Positions 52,857-62,862 of a DNA stretch of 64,000 nt are shown piece by piece; position 1 is the first letter of the stretch; each line of letters starts with the position of its first letter. A model generated the notes under the pieces. It saw only the letters and a program-made list of their open reading frames with translations, searched no databases and was not told the origin of the DNA. A program made the translations under genes and the position numbers. The DNA comes from Curtobacterium guangdongense (GTDB lineage Bacteria; Actinomycetota; Actinomycetes; Actinomycetales; Microbacteriaceae): NCBI RefSeq assembly GCF_049341845.1, contig NZ_JBMPIT010000005.1, forward strand, positions 62,001 to 126,000, read 5' to 3'.

Positions 52857-53457
52857 CCCCATCGGTGGTGCGGCACCCCGCATCGGGGTGCTCGCGCTGC
52901 AGGGCGACTTCCGCGAGCACATCGTCTCGCTGACCGACCTCGGTGCCGACGTGGTGCCGCTCCGCCGCCCGGAGGAGATCGACGGCCTGCACGGCGTCGT
53001 GATCCCCGGCGGCGAGTCCGGCGTGATGGACAAGCTCTCGCGGATCTTCGGGCTCGCCGAGCCGCTGTCTGCTGCGATCCGGAACGGCCTGCCGACGTAC
53101 GGCACGTGCGCGGGCATGATCATGCTGAGCGCTCGCATCACGAACGCGACCACCGGCCAGCAGACGCTCGACGTGCTCGACACGACCGTGCGCCGGAACG
53201 CCTTCGGCAACCAGAACGACTCGTTCGAGATCGACATCCCGATGCCCGACCTCGGCGAGGCACCGGTGCACGCGGTGTTCATCCGTGCACCCGTCGTGGA
53301 GGACCACGGTCCAGGGGTGCACGTGCTCGGTGCCCTGCCCGACGGCCGCGCGGTCGCCGTGCAGCAGGACAACGTCCTCGCGAGTGCGTTCCACCCGGAG
53401 GTCACGGGCGAGGACCGCTTCCACCGACGCTTCCTGGACCTCGTCCGCTCCGCCTGA
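52846..53457 (+). CDS. pdxT: Pyridoxal 5'-phosphate synthase glutaminase PdxT
   Basis: 203 residues, GTG 52846, overlapping the pdxS 3' end by 11 bp. The glutaminase triad is visible: Cys88 in YGTCAG and His183/Glu185 in AFHPEVTGE. IGVLALQGDFREH and VIPGGESGVM are the PdxT signatures. It feeds ammonia to PdxS. A long hairpin with a GAAA loop follows about 70 bp later. Confidence 0.96.
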   Translation: MAGSPIGGAAPRIGVLALQGDFREHIVSLTDLGADVVPLRRPEEIDGLHGVVIPGGESGVMDKLSRIFGLAEPLSAAIRNGLPTYGTCAGMIMLSARITNATTGQQTLDVLDTTVRRNAFGNQNDSFEIDIPMPDLGEAPVHAVFIRAPVVEDHGPGVHVLGALPDGRAVAVQQDNVLASAFHPEVTGEDRFHRRFLDLVRSA

Positions 53458-53527
53458 CCCGCTCGGGACCGCCGCCTGCGCGCCGGGCCCGCACGCTGCG
53501 CGCCCACGCCTGGTGTGATCTGCTCCC

Positions 53528-53587
53528 GCACAACCAAACGCACATCGCGCCGCGCGAAAGCGCGGCGCGATGTGCGTTCCGTTGTGC
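53528..53587. terminator. Long hairpin after pdxT (repeat-family member B)
   Basis: Two 28-nt arms (53528-53555 and 53560-53587) pair with a single 2-bp mismatch and close on a GAAA tetraloop. The outer arm sequence GCACAACCAAACGC with the mate GCGTTCCGTTGTGC resembles the outer arms of the 40570 hairpin. It is likely a terminator separating pdxT from yebC. GC-rich 12-bp direct repeats (CGGCGCGCAGGG) follow at about 53591-53615. Confidence 0.75.
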
Positions 53588-53729
53588 AAACGGCGCGCAG
53601 GGCGGCGCGCAGGGCGGCGCGCGCGCCCGGCGCGACCTGCCCGCCGGGGCCGCGCCGGGCCTCCAGGCCGGTGTCTGCCGTCCAGCCCGCTAAGCTGACG
53701 GGGACTTTCCGCAAGACGCAAGGAGAACC

Positions 53730-54500
53730 GTGTCCGGGCATTCCAAGTGGGCAACGACGAAGCACAAGAAGGCCGTCATCGACCAGCGACGTGCCAAGTC
53801 GTTCGCGAAGCTCATCAAGAACATCGAGGTCGCCGCGAAGATGGGCGGCGCCGACATGTCTGGCAACCCGACCCTGGTCGACGCCGTGCAGAAGGCGAAG
53901 AAGACCTCGGTCCCCAACGACAACATCGACCGCGCGATCAAGCGCGGCGCCGGGCTCACCGGTGAGTCCATCGAGTACACGACGATCATGTACGAGGGCT
54001 ACGCCCCGAACGGCGTCGCGATGCTCATCGAGTGCCTCACGGACAACAAGAACCGTGCAGCTGCCGAGGTCCGGACGGCGATGTCCCGCAACGGCGGCAC
54101 CATGGCCGACCCGGGCAGCGTCGCGTACAACTTCTCGCGCAAGGGCGTCATCTCGGTCTCGAAGGTCGACGGCCTTTCCGAGGACGACGTCATGACCGCG
54201 GTGCTCGACGCCGGTGTCGAGGACGTCATCGACCAGGGCGGCGGCTTCGAGGTCATCACGGAGGCGACCGACCTCGTCGCGGCCCGCACCGCGCTGCAGG
54301 ACGCCGGCATCGACTACGACTCCGCCGACGCCGAGTTCGTCCCCGGCCTGAAGGTCCCGGTCGACGCCGAGACGGCCCGCAAGGTGTTCCGCCTCATCGA
54401 TGCACTCGAAGACTCCGACGACGTCCAGAACGTCTACGCGAACTTCGACATCCCCGCCGACGTCCAGGCCGAGCTCGACCAGGACGAGGACGAGGACTGA
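53730..54500 (+). CDS. yebC: YebC/PmpR-family regulatory protein
   Basis: 256 residues, GTG 53730 with AAGGAGA upstream; TAAGCT at 53691-53696 is a likely -10. SGHSKWATTKHKKAVIDQRR, KKTSVPNDNIDRAIKRGAG and YEGYAPNGVAMLIECLTDN are the family landmarks. Members act as transcription regulators or as ribosome-stalling relief factors (TACO1-like). An acidic tail ends the protein. RuvC starts 2 bp after its stop. Confidence 0.95.
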   Translation: MSGHSKWATTKHKKAVIDQRRAKSFAKLIKNIEVAAKMGGADMSGNPTLVDAVQKAKKTSVPNDNIDRAIKRGAGLTGESIEYTTIMYEGYAPNGVAMLIECLTDNKNRAAAEVRTAMSRNGGTMADPGSVAYNFSRKGVISVSKVDGLSEDDVMTAVLDAGVEDVIDQGGGFEVITEATDLVAARTALQDAGIDYDSADAEFVPGLKVPVDAETARKVFRLIDALEDSDDVQNVYANFDIPADVQAELDQDEDED

Positions 54501-54502
54501 CC

Positions 54503-55153
54503 TTGTCGCGCCCCGGGCCCGTGCTCCGCGTGCTCGGGGTCGACCCCGGGCTCACGCGGTGCGGCGTCGGCGTCGTCGAGGTCACCCCTGATCGACGCGC
54601 CCGCATGGTCGCGGTCACCGTGGTCCGCACCCCGTCGGACATGGCGCTCGAGCAGCGGCTGGTCCTGATCGCCGCGGGGCTCGCGGAGCAGATCGAGGAA
54701 CACCACCCCGACGCCGTCGCGGTCGAGCGCGTGTTCGCCCAGGCGAACGTCCGCACCGTGATGGGCACGGCACAGGCATCCGGCCTGGCGCTGCACGCCG
54801 CGGCGGTGCGCGGCATCCCGGTCGGGCTGCACACCCCGTCCGAGGTCAAGGCAGCCGTCACCGGGTACGGCAACGCCGACAAGAAGCAGGTGCAGGCGAT
54901 GATCGCGCGCGTGCTCGGTCTCGCCGAGGCACCGAAGCCGGCGGACGCCGCCGACGCGCTCGCCCTGGCGGTCTGCCATGCCTGGAGGCTCGGTGCACCC
55001 GACCAGGTCGGCGTGCAGTCCGGCAGCCTGACGCCGGCGCAACGCGCGTGGCGCGACGCACAGGCCGGGACCGGTGGGCGCACGGCGTCCTCGCCACTGG
55101 CCCGCGCGGCGGCTGCGGCTGCGTCGGCGGCTGCACGTAGGCTCGGAGCATGA
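54503..55153 (+). CDS. ruvC: Holliday junction endonuclease RuvC
   Basis: 216 residues, TTG 54503 directly after yebC, with GAGGACGAGGA upstream. Catalytic acids are visible in LGVDPGLTRCG (Asp14), AVERVFAQANVRT (Glu) and PADAADALALA (Asp pair). It cuts Holliday junctions with RuvAB. An Ala/Arg-rich C-terminal extension (about 180-216) is longer than the E. coli protein. Its end carries a promoter hexamer for ruvA. Confidence 0.95.
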   Translation: MSRPGPVLRVLGVDPGLTRCGVGVVEVTPDRRARMVAVTVVRTPSDMALEQRLVLIAAGLAEQIEEHHPDAVAVERVFAQANVRTVMGTAQASGLALHAAAVRGIPVGLHTPSEVKAAVTGYGNADKKQVQAMIARVLGLAEAPKPADAADALALAVCHAWRLGAPDQVGVQSGSLTPAQRAWRDAQAGTGGRTASSPLARAAAAAASAAARRLGA

Positions 55154-55773
55154 TCGCGAGTCTCCGGGGCACCTGCATCGACGTCGCCGGATCCGCCGTC
55201 GTGATCGAGGCCGGGGGAGTCGGCTACGCCGTCACGGTGACACCGGCCCACGCACTCACCATGCGCCACGGGGTAGAGGTGTTCGTGCGCACGGCGATGA
55301 TCGTGCGCGAAGACGAGCACCTGCTCTTCGGGTTCGAGTCGACCGACGCGCTGCGGGTCTTCGACCTGCTCCGCAGTGTGTCCGGGGTCGGCCCGAAGTC
55401 CGCCCTCGGTGTCCTCGGCGCGATGGACCCGGCGCAGATCGCGAACGCCGTGGCGAACGACGACGATGCCGCGTTCCGCAAGGTGTCCGGCATCGGGCCG
55501 AAGACCGCCAAGCTCATCATCGTCGCACTGTCCGGCAAGCTCACCGCCTTCGAGACCTCGTCCGCCGCAGCCGCCGCCGGTCAGGGCGCCGCTGCGCACC
55601 CTGCGTCCGAAGACGTCGTCATCGCGCTCGTCGGGCTCGGCTGGCGTGAGGACGCGGCACGTTCCGCGGTCGACGACACGATCGCGAACGAACCCGGTGT
55701 CGCGGCCATGGGGACCCAGGCGCTCCTCCGTGCCGCGCTCGGTGCCCTCCGCCCGACCGGGGCCGGCCGATGA
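55150..55773 (+). CDS. ruvA: Holliday junction branch-migration protein RuvA
   Basis: 207 residues, ATG overlapping the ruvC stop. TAGGCT (55138-55143) is 6 nt upstream, so an additional leaderless transcript may start inside ruvC. The OB domain (1-62), helix-hairpin-helix segments SVSGVGPKSALGVLG and VSGIGPKTAKLIIVAL, and the C-terminal RuvB-binding domain (about 155-205) are all present. Confidence 0.95.
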   Translation: MIASLRGTCIDVAGSAVVIEAGGVGYAVTVTPAHALTMRHGVEVFVRTAMIVREDEHLLFGFESTDALRVFDLLRSVSGVGPKSALGVLGAMDPAQIANAVANDDDAAFRKVSGIGPKTAKLIIVALSGKLTAFETSSAAAAAGQGAAAHPASEDVVIALVGLGWREDAARSAVDDTIANEPGVAAMGTQALLRAALGALRPTGAGR

Positions 55774-56807
55774 GCGGCGGGATCACCGCGGCGGACGCCC
55801 AGTCACCGGAAGAACTCGCGTTCGAGGGCGCGCTCCGCCCGAAGTCGCTCGCCGAGTTCGTCGGACAGCGCAAGGTCCGCGGCCAGCTCGACCTGCTCCT
55901 CAAGGCCGCGGCGATGCAGGACCGCACGCCCGACCACATCCTGATGGCCGGTCCTCCCGGGCTCGGCAAGACCACGCTCGCGATGATCGTGGCGCACGAG
56001 TCCGGCCGTCCCCTGCGGATGTCGAGCGGTCCGGCGATCCAGCACGCCGGCGACCTGGCAGCCGTGCTGTCGTCGCTGATGCCCGGTGAGGTCCTCTTCA
56101 TCGACGAGATCCACCGGATGGCCCGGTCGGCAGAAGAGATGCTGTACCTGGCGATGGAGGACTTCCGCATCGACGTCATGGTGGGCAAGGGTGCAGGGGC
56201 GACGAGCATCCCCCTCGACCTCGCGCCGTTCACCCTCGTCGGCGCGACCACCAGGGCCGGCCTCCTGCCGAACCCGCTGCGGGACCGCTTCGGGTTCACG
56301 GCGCACCTCGAGTTCTACGAGCGGGACGAACTCGAGCAGGTCCTCATCCGCGCCGCACACCTGCTCGAACTCGACTTCGACCGCTTCGCCCTCCGCGAGA
56401 TCGCCGGTCGCTCACGGGGCACACCGCGCATCGCGAACCGCCTGCTCCGCCGCGTCCGGGACTACGCCCTCGTGCACGGCACCCGGGACGGCATGGCCGC
56501 GGTGCAGGGCGCCCTCGAGCTCTACGACGTCGACGAGTACGGCCTGGACCGGCTCGACCGCGCGGTGCTCGAGACGATGCTCACCCGGTTCGACGGGGGT
56601 CCGGTCGGCCTGAACACGCTCGCGGTCTCCGTCGGGGAGGAATCCGAGACCATCGAATCGGTCGTCGAGCCGTTCCTGGTCCGCATCGGGCTCGTCACCC
56701 GCACCCCGCGCGGCCGGATCGCCACGCCGGCGGCATGGCGGCACTTCGGGCTCACACCCGGTCAGGCGGCCGGTTCCGCCCAACCGGGACTGTTCGACGA
56801 CGAGTAG
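55770..56807 (+). CDS. ruvB: Holliday junction helicase RuvB
   Basis: 345 residues, ATG overlapping ruvA. Walker A AGPPGLGKTTLA, Walker B LFIDEIHRM, sensor LVGATTRAGLLPNPLRDRFG and the winged-helix C-domain (PRGRIATPAAWRHFG) are intact. It powers branch migration in the RuvABC complex. Confidence 0.97.
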   Translation: MSGGITAADAQSPEELAFEGALRPKSLAEFVGQRKVRGQLDLLLKAAAMQDRTPDHILMAGPPGLGKTTLAMIVAHESGRPLRMSSGPAIQHAGDLAAVLSSLMPGEVLFIDEIHRMARSAEEMLYLAMEDFRIDVMVGKGAGATSIPLDLAPFTLVGATTRAGLLPNPLRDRFGFTAHLEFYERDELEQVLIRAAHLLELDFDRFALREIAGRSRGTPRIANRLLRRVRDYALVHGTRDGMAAVQGALELYDVDEYGLDRLDRAVLETMLTRFDGGPVGLNTLAVSVGEESETIESVVEPFLVRIGLVTRTPRGRIATPAAWRHFGLTPGQAAGSAQPGLFDDE

Positions 56808-56889
56808 GCCCGTCTGCGGCATCCGCCACAGCCACGTGCCCTAGACTGCTACGGCCCGAAACCGAAATACCAGAGAAGGCATCGCAATC

Positions 56890-57276
56890 ATGGGTCAAGA
56901 AGTCATCCTCATCGTCATCGTCGTGGCGTTCGCGGCCTTCATGTTCTACAACAGCCGCAAGCGCAAGAAGCAGCAGTCGGAGCTCGCGACCAAGATGGTC
57001 CCGGGTGCCCGCGTCATGCTGTCCTTCGGTCTCTACGGCACGCTCCTGTCGGTCGACGACGAGAAGGTCACCGCCGACGTCGAGATCGCGCCGGGGACCA
57101 TCGTCACGGTCCACCGTCAGACCCTCTCGCGTGTCGTCGACGACACCGCGTCGGACATCGAGACGACCGCGACGCCGGAAGACGAGCCGAAGCCGGTCGC
57201 CGAACTCAACGGTGAGCCCGTCTACGGCGAGCGTGCGGACGACGCCGAGCAGGCGAAGCGCAAGTCCGAGGACTGA
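56890..57276 (+). CDS. yajC: Preprotein translocase subunit YajC
   Basis: 128 residues, ATG 56890, preceded by TAGACT (56842-56847). One N-terminal helix (about 4-22), then FYNSRKRKKQQSELATKMVPG and ARVMLSFGLYGTLLSVDDEKV, the YajC core. An acidic tail ends it. YajC joins SecDF at the translocon. Confidence 0.92.
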   Translation: MGQEVILIVIVVAFAAFMFYNSRKRKKQQSELATKMVPGARVMLSFGLYGTLLSVDDEKVTADVEIAPGTIVTVHRQTLSRVVDDTASDIETTATPEDEPKPVAELNGEPVYGERADDAEQAKRKSED

Positions 57277-57371
57277 ACCACTCGGCCGTCGGGACACAAT
57301 CGTGACCCGGCGGCATCACTCCGTCCGCCGGCGCACTCGTCGACGGTCCTGACAGAAAGACGAGACGACCG

Positions 57372-59126
57372 GTGGCACGATCGACACCCGTCAAGAAAGC
57401 GCTGCGCTCGCTCACCTGGTTGGTGATCATCATGGCGGTCCTCGCAGGCCTGAACACGGCTGCGTCGATCCTCGCCAGCACCACCAAGGACGACGCGGGC
57501 AAGTGGTTCGAAGGCGCCAGCTGGGTTCCCCAGCTCGCACTCGACCTGCAGGGCGGCACGCAGCTGACCCTCGCGGCGCAGAGCACCGACGGTGACTCCG
57601 TCACATCGGACCAGCTCAAGCAGGCGGTGAACATCATCCGCCAGCGCATCGACGCCACCGGCGTCTCGGAATCCGAGATCAACACGCAGGGCGCGAACAA
57701 CATCGTCGTCTCGATCCCGGGCAAGCCCGACCAGCAGACCATCTCGCGCATCGAGGCCGCTGCGAAGCTCACCTTCCGTCCGGTCCTCTACACCGAGGCC
57801 GCGACGAACACCGCGGTCGGCGGCGACTCCTCGTCGAGCGCGTCCCCGACGCCGTACACGCCGCCGGCATCGCTGCCGGCGACGCCCAGTGCGAAGCCGA
57901 CGAATGCCAGCGACCTGAGCTGGGCGACGCCGAAGCTGCAGGACCTGTACACGAACTACAACTGCAAGGCGCCGGACGACGTCACCGCCGCCCCCGACGA
58001 CCAGCCGCTCGTGACGTGCGACCAGGACGGTGCTGCCAAGTACATCCTCGGCCCGGTCGAGGTCTCCGGCGCGAACATCAGCAACGCGACCTCCGGCCTC
58101 GCGACCTCGTCGCAGGGCACCACCACGGGCGAGTGGGCGGTCAACCTGACGTTCGACGGCACCGGCACCAAGGACTTCCGGACGGTCACCAACCGCCTCG
58201 TGTCGCTCCAGCAGCCGCAGAACCAGTTCGCCATCGTCCTGGACGGCAACGTCATCACGGCGCCGACCACGAACAGCGCGATCACGAACGGCAAGGCACA
58301 GATCAGCGGCTCGTTCACGGCCGAGTCGGCGAAGACCCTCGCCGACCAGCTCAAGTACGGCGCGTTGCCGATCAACTTCAAGGTCCAGTCGAACGAGAAC
58401 ATCTCCGCGACCCTGGGCACCGCGCAGCTCATCGGCGGGCTCGTCGCCGGCCTGATCGGGCTCATCCTGGTGATCATCTACTCGGTGATCCAGTACCGGG
58501 CGCTCGCGTTCGTCACGGTGCTCTCGCTCGGTGTGGCCGCGACCTTGACCTACCTGGTCATTGCGATCATGTCGTGGCGCGTCGACTACCGGTTGTCGTT
58601 GGCCGGTGTCGCGGGGTTGATCGTGGCGATCGGCATCACGGCGGACTCGTTCATCGTGTACTTCGAGCGCATCCGTGACGAACTCCGTGACGGTCGCGCA
58701 CTCGAGGGTGCGGTCGAGTCCGGCTGGAAGCGTGCCCTCCGCACGATCCTGGCGTCCGACTCGATCAACTTCCTCGCCGCGATCGTGCTCTACATCCTCG
58801 CGGTGAGCGACGTGAAGGGCTTCGCGTTCACGCTGCTCCTCACCACCCTGATCGACGTCGTCGTCGTGATCCTCTTCACGCACCCGATGCTGCAGCTCAT
58901 CTCGCGTCGCCGCTTCTTCAACGAGGGGCACCGGTTCAGCGGCCTCGACCCGACAGCCCTCGGCGCGGTCTACCGCGGTCGTGCGCAGTTCCGCGCGCCC
59001 GTCGTGGACGGCAAGCGCCAGCGGGCAGCCGGCGAGGCACAGCGCCGGCAGACGATCGCTGAGCGGAAGGCCGGCAACGGCGACACCACCGACAACGGCG
59101 GCAAGCCGAACGGGAAGGACAGCTGA
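57372..59126 (+). CDS. secD: Protein translocase subunit SecD
   Basis: 584 residues, GTG 57372. Helix 1 (about 14-33), then the P1 domain beginning ALDLQGGTQLTLAA, an insertion rich in Ser/Pro/Thr (about 150-180), and five C-terminal helices. Conserved LSLAGVAGLIVAIGITADSF corresponds to the GMAVDAN-type helix. SecD with SecF uses the proton gradient to pull exported proteins out of SecYEG. Confidence 0.96.
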   Translation: MARSTPVKKALRSLTWLVIIMAVLAGLNTAASILASTTKDDAGKWFEGASWVPQLALDLQGGTQLTLAAQSTDGDSVTSDQLKQAVNIIRQRIDATGVSESEINTQGANNIVVSIPGKPDQQTISRIEAAAKLTFRPVLYTEAATNTAVGGDSSSSASPTPYTPPASLPATPSAKPTNASDLSWATPKLQDLYTNYNCKAPDDVTAAPDDQPLVTCDQDGAAKYILGPVEVSGANISNATSGLATSSQGTTTGEWAVNLTFDGTGTKDFRTVTNRLVSLQQPQNQFAIVLDGNVITAPTTNSAITNGKAQISGSFTAESAKTLADQLKYGALPINFKVQSNENISATLGTAQLIGGLVAGLIGLILVIIYSVIQYRALAFVTVLSLGVAATLTYLVIAIMSWRVDYRLSLAGVAGLIVAIGITADSFIVYFERIRDELRDGRALEGAVESGWKRALRTILASDSINFLAAIVLYILAVSDVKGFAFTLLLTTLIDVVVVILFTHPMLQLISRRRFFNEGHRFSGLDPTALGAVYRGRAQFRAPVVDGKRQRAAGEAQRRQTIAERKAGNGDTTDNGGKPNGKDS

Positions 59127-60124
59127 TGGCGAGCTTCAGCCAGTTCGGCAACGACCTCTACACGGGCAAGCGCTCCTACGACATCGTCGGACGCCGCCGC
59201 ACGTGGTACCTCATCGCGATCGCCGCGATCGTGATCTCCCTCGCGGTGCCGTGGCTCCGCGGCGGGTACCAGCTCGGCATCGAGTTCACGGGCGGGTCCG
59301 AGTTCACGATCTCCGACGTCAAGACGGTCGACCAGAACCTCGCGACGAACGCCGTCGAGAAGATCGTCTCCGACGAGATCCCGCGCGTCTCGCAGCTCGG
59401 CACGCACGGCATCCGTGTGCAGACCGGGCAGCTCACCGACGCCGAGACGACGAAGATCCAGTCGGCGCTGGCCGACGCGTACAACGTCGACAAGGGCGAG
59501 GTCGCGTCGACCTTCATCGGTGCGACGTGGGGTGCCGACGTGCTCGCACAGGCCATCCGCGGTCTGATCATCTTCCTGGCCCTCGCCGCCGTGTTCATGG
59601 CGCTGTACTTCCGCACGTGGAAGATGTCGCTGTCGGCGATGGTGGCGCTGCTCCACGACCTTCTGATCACCGCCGGTGTGTACGGCATCGTCGGGCTGGA
59701 GGTCACGCCGGCCGCGGTGATCGGCTTCCTGACGATCCTCGGGTACTCGCTGTACGACACCGTCGTGGTGTTCGACAAGGTCCGCGAGAACACCGCCCAG
59801 GAATCGCACCGGACGTTCGTGCAGTCGGTGAACCTCGCGGTGAACCAGACGCTGGTCCGCTCGATCAACACGTCGGTCGTGGCACTGCTGCCCGTCGCGG
59901 CGATCCTCTTCATCGGGTCGTACGTCCTCGGTGCCGGTACCTTGCGCGACATCTCGCTCGCCCTGTTCATCGGCATCATCGTCGGCACGTACTCGACGAT
60001 CTTCATCGCGTCGCCGATGTACGCGCACCTGCGTGAGAACGAACCGAAGATTAAGCAGGCCGACGCCAAGAAGGTCGCCGCCGCGCGGAAGCGTGCGGAG
60101 ACCGCTGCGCCGGTCGAGGCCTGA
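59126..60124 (+). CDS. secF: Protein translocase subunit SecF
   Basis: 332 residues, ATG overlapping the secD stop by one base. Helix 1 (about 28-47), IEFTGGSEFTI signature of the P4 domain, and five C-terminal helices with ILGYSLYDTVVVFDKVREN and RSINTSVVALLPVAAILF. A basic C-terminus completes it. Confidence 0.96.
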   Translation: MASFSQFGNDLYTGKRSYDIVGRRRTWYLIAIAAIVISLAVPWLRGGYQLGIEFTGGSEFTISDVKTVDQNLATNAVEKIVSDEIPRVSQLGTHGIRVQTGQLTDAETTKIQSALADAYNVDKGEVASTFIGATWGADVLAQAIRGLIIFLALAAVFMALYFRTWKMSLSAMVALLHDLLITAGVYGIVGLEVTPAAVIGFLTILGYSLYDTVVVFDKVRENTAQESHRTFVQSVNLAVNQTLVRSINTSVVALLPVAAILFIGSYVLGAGTLRDISLALFIGIIVGTYSTIFIASPMYAHLRENEPKIKQADAKKVAAARKRAETAAPVEA

Positions 60125-60129
60125 TCCGC

Positions 60130-60468
60130 ATGGACGAGATCACCGTCGACGAGGCCCTGCGTCGCATCGAGAACGGCTCGCGCCTGTACGACGTGCGCGA
60201 GCCGGGGGAGTGGGACGAGGTCCACGCGCCCCAGGCCACCCTGGTGCCGATGTCCGAGCTCCAGACGCGGTGGACCGAGATCCAGCCGACCGACGACCCG
60301 GCGATCATCGTGTGCCACTCCGGCATGCGGTCCGCCCGGGTCGTCGCGGCGCTCGAGCAGTCCGGCGTCCCCGCGGTGAACCTCGCCGGCGGCATGGTGG
60401 CGTGGGAGGCCGCCGGTGCGCCGGTGGAGCGCGCCGACGCCCAGCGCGAACGTGGTCACGAGCACTGA
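60130..60468 (+). CDS. Rhodanese-like single-domain protein
   Basis: 112 residues, ATG 60130, 5 bp after secF. YDVREPGEWDEVHAP starts the fold and the active-site loop is IVCHSGMRSARV with the catalytic Cys (about 60). It would carry a persulfide sulfur. It occupies the place where apt stands in mycobacterial genomes. Confidence 0.9.
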   Translation: MDEITVDEALRRIENGSRLYDVREPGEWDEVHAPQATLVPMSELQTRWTEIQPTDDPAIIVCHSGMRSARVVAALEQSGVPAVNLAGGMVAWEAAGAPVERADAQRERGHEH

Positions 60469-60528
60469 CGACACGCGCGTAGTCTGGTCGGATCGAGTTC
60501 GGCCGGTTCGAGTCCTGGGAGACGCAGC

Positions 60529-62862
60529 ATGACGGACATCCGTGAGACGTCGGCGCAGGACGACTCCGCCGCGAGCCGCCCTGGTCCGTCGCCGCTGCCG
60601 TCCAGCCCGCCGCTCGGCCCGAACACCACGGGCAACCTCGGCTCCCTCCGTTCCCTGCTGCCGCGCCTGTTCTCCCGCGCGCAGCCGGCCGGTGCCGTCG
60701 ACACGCTGATCCGGACCGTCCGCTCGCACCACCCGAAGGCGGACGTCACGCTGATCGAGCGTGCGTACTCGGTCGCGGAACGCGCGCACGACGGCCAGAA
60801 GCGCAAGTCCGGCGAGCCCTACATCACGCACCCGGTCGCGGTCGCGCAGATCCTCGCGGACCTGGGCATCGGGCCCATCACGATCGCTGCTGCGCTGCTG
60901 CACGACACGGTCGAGGACACCGACTACCAACTCGACCAGCTGCGTCACGACTTCGGCGACGAGATCGCGATGCTCGTCGACGGTGTCACGAAGCTCGACA
61001 AGGTCAAGTACGGCGACAGCGCTCAGGCCGAGACCGTCCGCAAGATGGTCATCGCGATGTCGAAGGACATTCGGGTCCTGGTGATCAAGCTCGCGGACCG
61101 CCTGCACAACGCCAGGACGTGGGGCTTCGTCGAGTCCACCTCGGCCACGCGCAAGGCCAAGGAGACCCTCGAGATCTACGCGCCGCTCGCGCACCGTCTG
61201 GGCATCCAGATGATCAAGCTCGAGCTCGAGGACCTGTCGTTCGCGGTGCTGCACCCGAAGCTCTACGTCGAGATCGACAGCCTGGTCAAGGAACGGCAGC
61301 CGAAGCGCGAGCAGTTCGTCCAGAACGTCATCGGGACCCTGAAGAAGGACCTCAAGGCCGCCAAGGTGCGCGGCGAGGTCATGGGCCGGCCGAAGCAGTA
61401 CTACTCGATCTACCAGAAGATGATCGTCCGCGGCCGCGAGTTCGACGAGATCTACGACCTCGTCGGCATCCGGGTGCTCGTCCCCACGGTCCGCGACTGC
61501 TACGCCATGCTCGGCTCCGTGCACGCGCGCTGGACACCGCTGCCCGGGCGCTTCAAGGACTACATCGCGACGCCGAAGTTCAACCTCTACCAGTCGCTGC
61601 ACACCACGGTCCTCGGGCCGCAGGGGCGTCCGGTCGAGATCCAGATCCGCACGCACGAGATGCACCAGCGCGCCGAGTTCGGTGTCGCTGCGCACTGGAA
61701 GTACAAGCAGCGGGCCGCCGGTCGCGACGTCGACAGCTCGAGTGCGAACGACGACATGGCGTGGCTCGCGCACATCACCGACTGGCAGGCCGAGACCAGC
61801 GACCCCGGCGAGTTCCTCGATTCCCTCCGCTACGAGATCGGCGCGAAGGAGACCTACGTCTTCACGCCGCAGGGCAAGGTCATCGGGCTCCCGGCCGGTG
61901 CGACTCCGGTCGACTTCGCGTACGCGGTGCACACCGAGATCGGGCACCGCACGATGGGTGCCAAGGTGAACGGTCGCCTGGTGCCCCTCGAGAGCTCCCT
62001 GTCGAGCGGCGACGTCGTCGAGATCTTCACGTCGAAGAACCCCGACTCCGGGCCCAGCCAGGACTGGCTGACCTTCGTCCGCAGCCCACGCGCGCGGAAC
62101 AAGATCAAGCAGTGGTTCACCAAGGAGCGCCGCGAAGAGGCGATCGAGCAGGGCCGCGACGCCATCGCCCGCGCGATGCGCAAGCAGAACCTGCCGCTCC
62201 AGCGGATCATGAGCCAGGACTCCATCTCGGAAGTCGCATCAGCGATGCGGTACGACGACGTGTCCGCGCTCTACGCCGCGGTCGGCGAGGGCCACGTCTC
62301 GACGCAGTCGGTGATCGAAAAGGTGCTCGCCGGCGTCCAGACCGAGACCGAGACGGACGAACCCGAACTCGCGTTCCCGCGGCAGGTCACGAGTCGGCAG
62401 CTCCGCAACAGCGACAGCGGAGTGCTCGTCCGCGGCGCGCCCGACATCCTCGTCAAGCTCGCGAAGTGCTGCACGCCGGTCCCCGGCGACCAGATCGTCG
62501 GGTTCATCACCCGCGGCCAGGGGGTGTCCGTGCACCAGGCATCGTGCACGAACGTCAAGTCGCTGATGAACGAACCCGACCGCATGATCGAGGTCGAGTG
62601 GGCGCCGTCGTCGAAGTCGGTGTTCCTCGTCCAGATCCAGATCGAGGCGCTCGATCGGTCGGGGCTGCTGAGCGACGTCACCCGGGTGCTCACCGACCAC
62701 CACGTCAACATCCTGTCGGCCACGGTGTCGACGTCGTCCGATCGGCTCGCACTGTCCCGGTTCGTGTTCGAGATGGGTGACACGACGCACCTGGACCGCG
62801 TCCTCAACGCGGTGCGACGCATCGACGCCGTGTACGACGTCTACCGAGTCAGCGCCGGCTGA
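60529..62862 (+). CDS. rel: Bifunctional (p)ppGpp synthetase/hydrolase (Rel)
   Basis: 777 residues, ATG 60529; TAGTCT at 60480-60485 is a likely -10. The HD hydrolase domain (about 80-230) has HPVAVAQIL and LLHDTVEDTDY. The synthetase domain (about 250-400) has GRPKQYYSIYQKM and EIYDLVGIRVLV. TGS (about 440-505), a Cys/His-containing region with AKCCTPVPGD and a C-terminal ACT domain (about 700-775) follow. Both catalytic halves look active, as usual for the single Rel of actinobacteria. The stop codon lies within a 20-bp tandem repeat. Confidence 0.97.
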   Translation: MTDIRETSAQDDSAASRPGPSPLPSSPPLGPNTTGNLGSLRSLLPRLFSRAQPAGAVDTLIRTVRSHHPKADVTLIERAYSVAERAHDGQKRKSGEPYITHPVAVAQILADLGIGPITIAAALLHDTVEDTDYQLDQLRHDFGDEIAMLVDGVTKLDKVKYGDSAQAETVRKMVIAMSKDIRVLVIKLADRLHNARTWGFVESTSATRKAKETLEIYAPLAHRLGIQMIKLELEDLSFAVLHPKLYVEIDSLVKERQPKREQFVQNVIGTLKKDLKAAKVRGEVMGRPKQYYSIYQKMIVRGREFDEIYDLVGIRVLVPTVRDCYAMLGSVHARWTPLPGRFKDYIATPKFNLYQSLHTTVLGPQGRPVEIQIRTHEMHQRAEFGVAAHWKYKQRAAGRDVDSSSANDDMAWLAHITDWQAETSDPGEFLDSLRYEIGAKETYVFTPQGKVIGLPAGATPVDFAYAVHTEIGHRTMGAKVNGRLVPLESSLSSGDVVEIFTSKNPDSGPSQDWLTFVRSPRARNKIKQWFTKERREEAIEQGRDAIARAMRKQNLPLQRIMSQDSISEVASAMRYDDVSALYAAVGEGHVSTQSVIEKVLAGVQTETETDEPELAFPRQVTSRQLRNSDSGVLVRGAPDILVKLAKCCTPVPGDQIVGFITRGQGVSVHQASCTNVKSLMNEPDRMIEVEWAPSSKSVFLVQIQIEALDRSGLLSDVTRVLTDHHVNILSATVSTSSDRLALSRFVFEMGDTTHLDRVLNAVRRIDAVYDVYRVSAG

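Noticed and set aside
59176..61947. Minus-strand open frame of 923 codons over secF, rhodanese and rel
   Set aside because: It spans three real plus-strand genes and shows antisense composition only.
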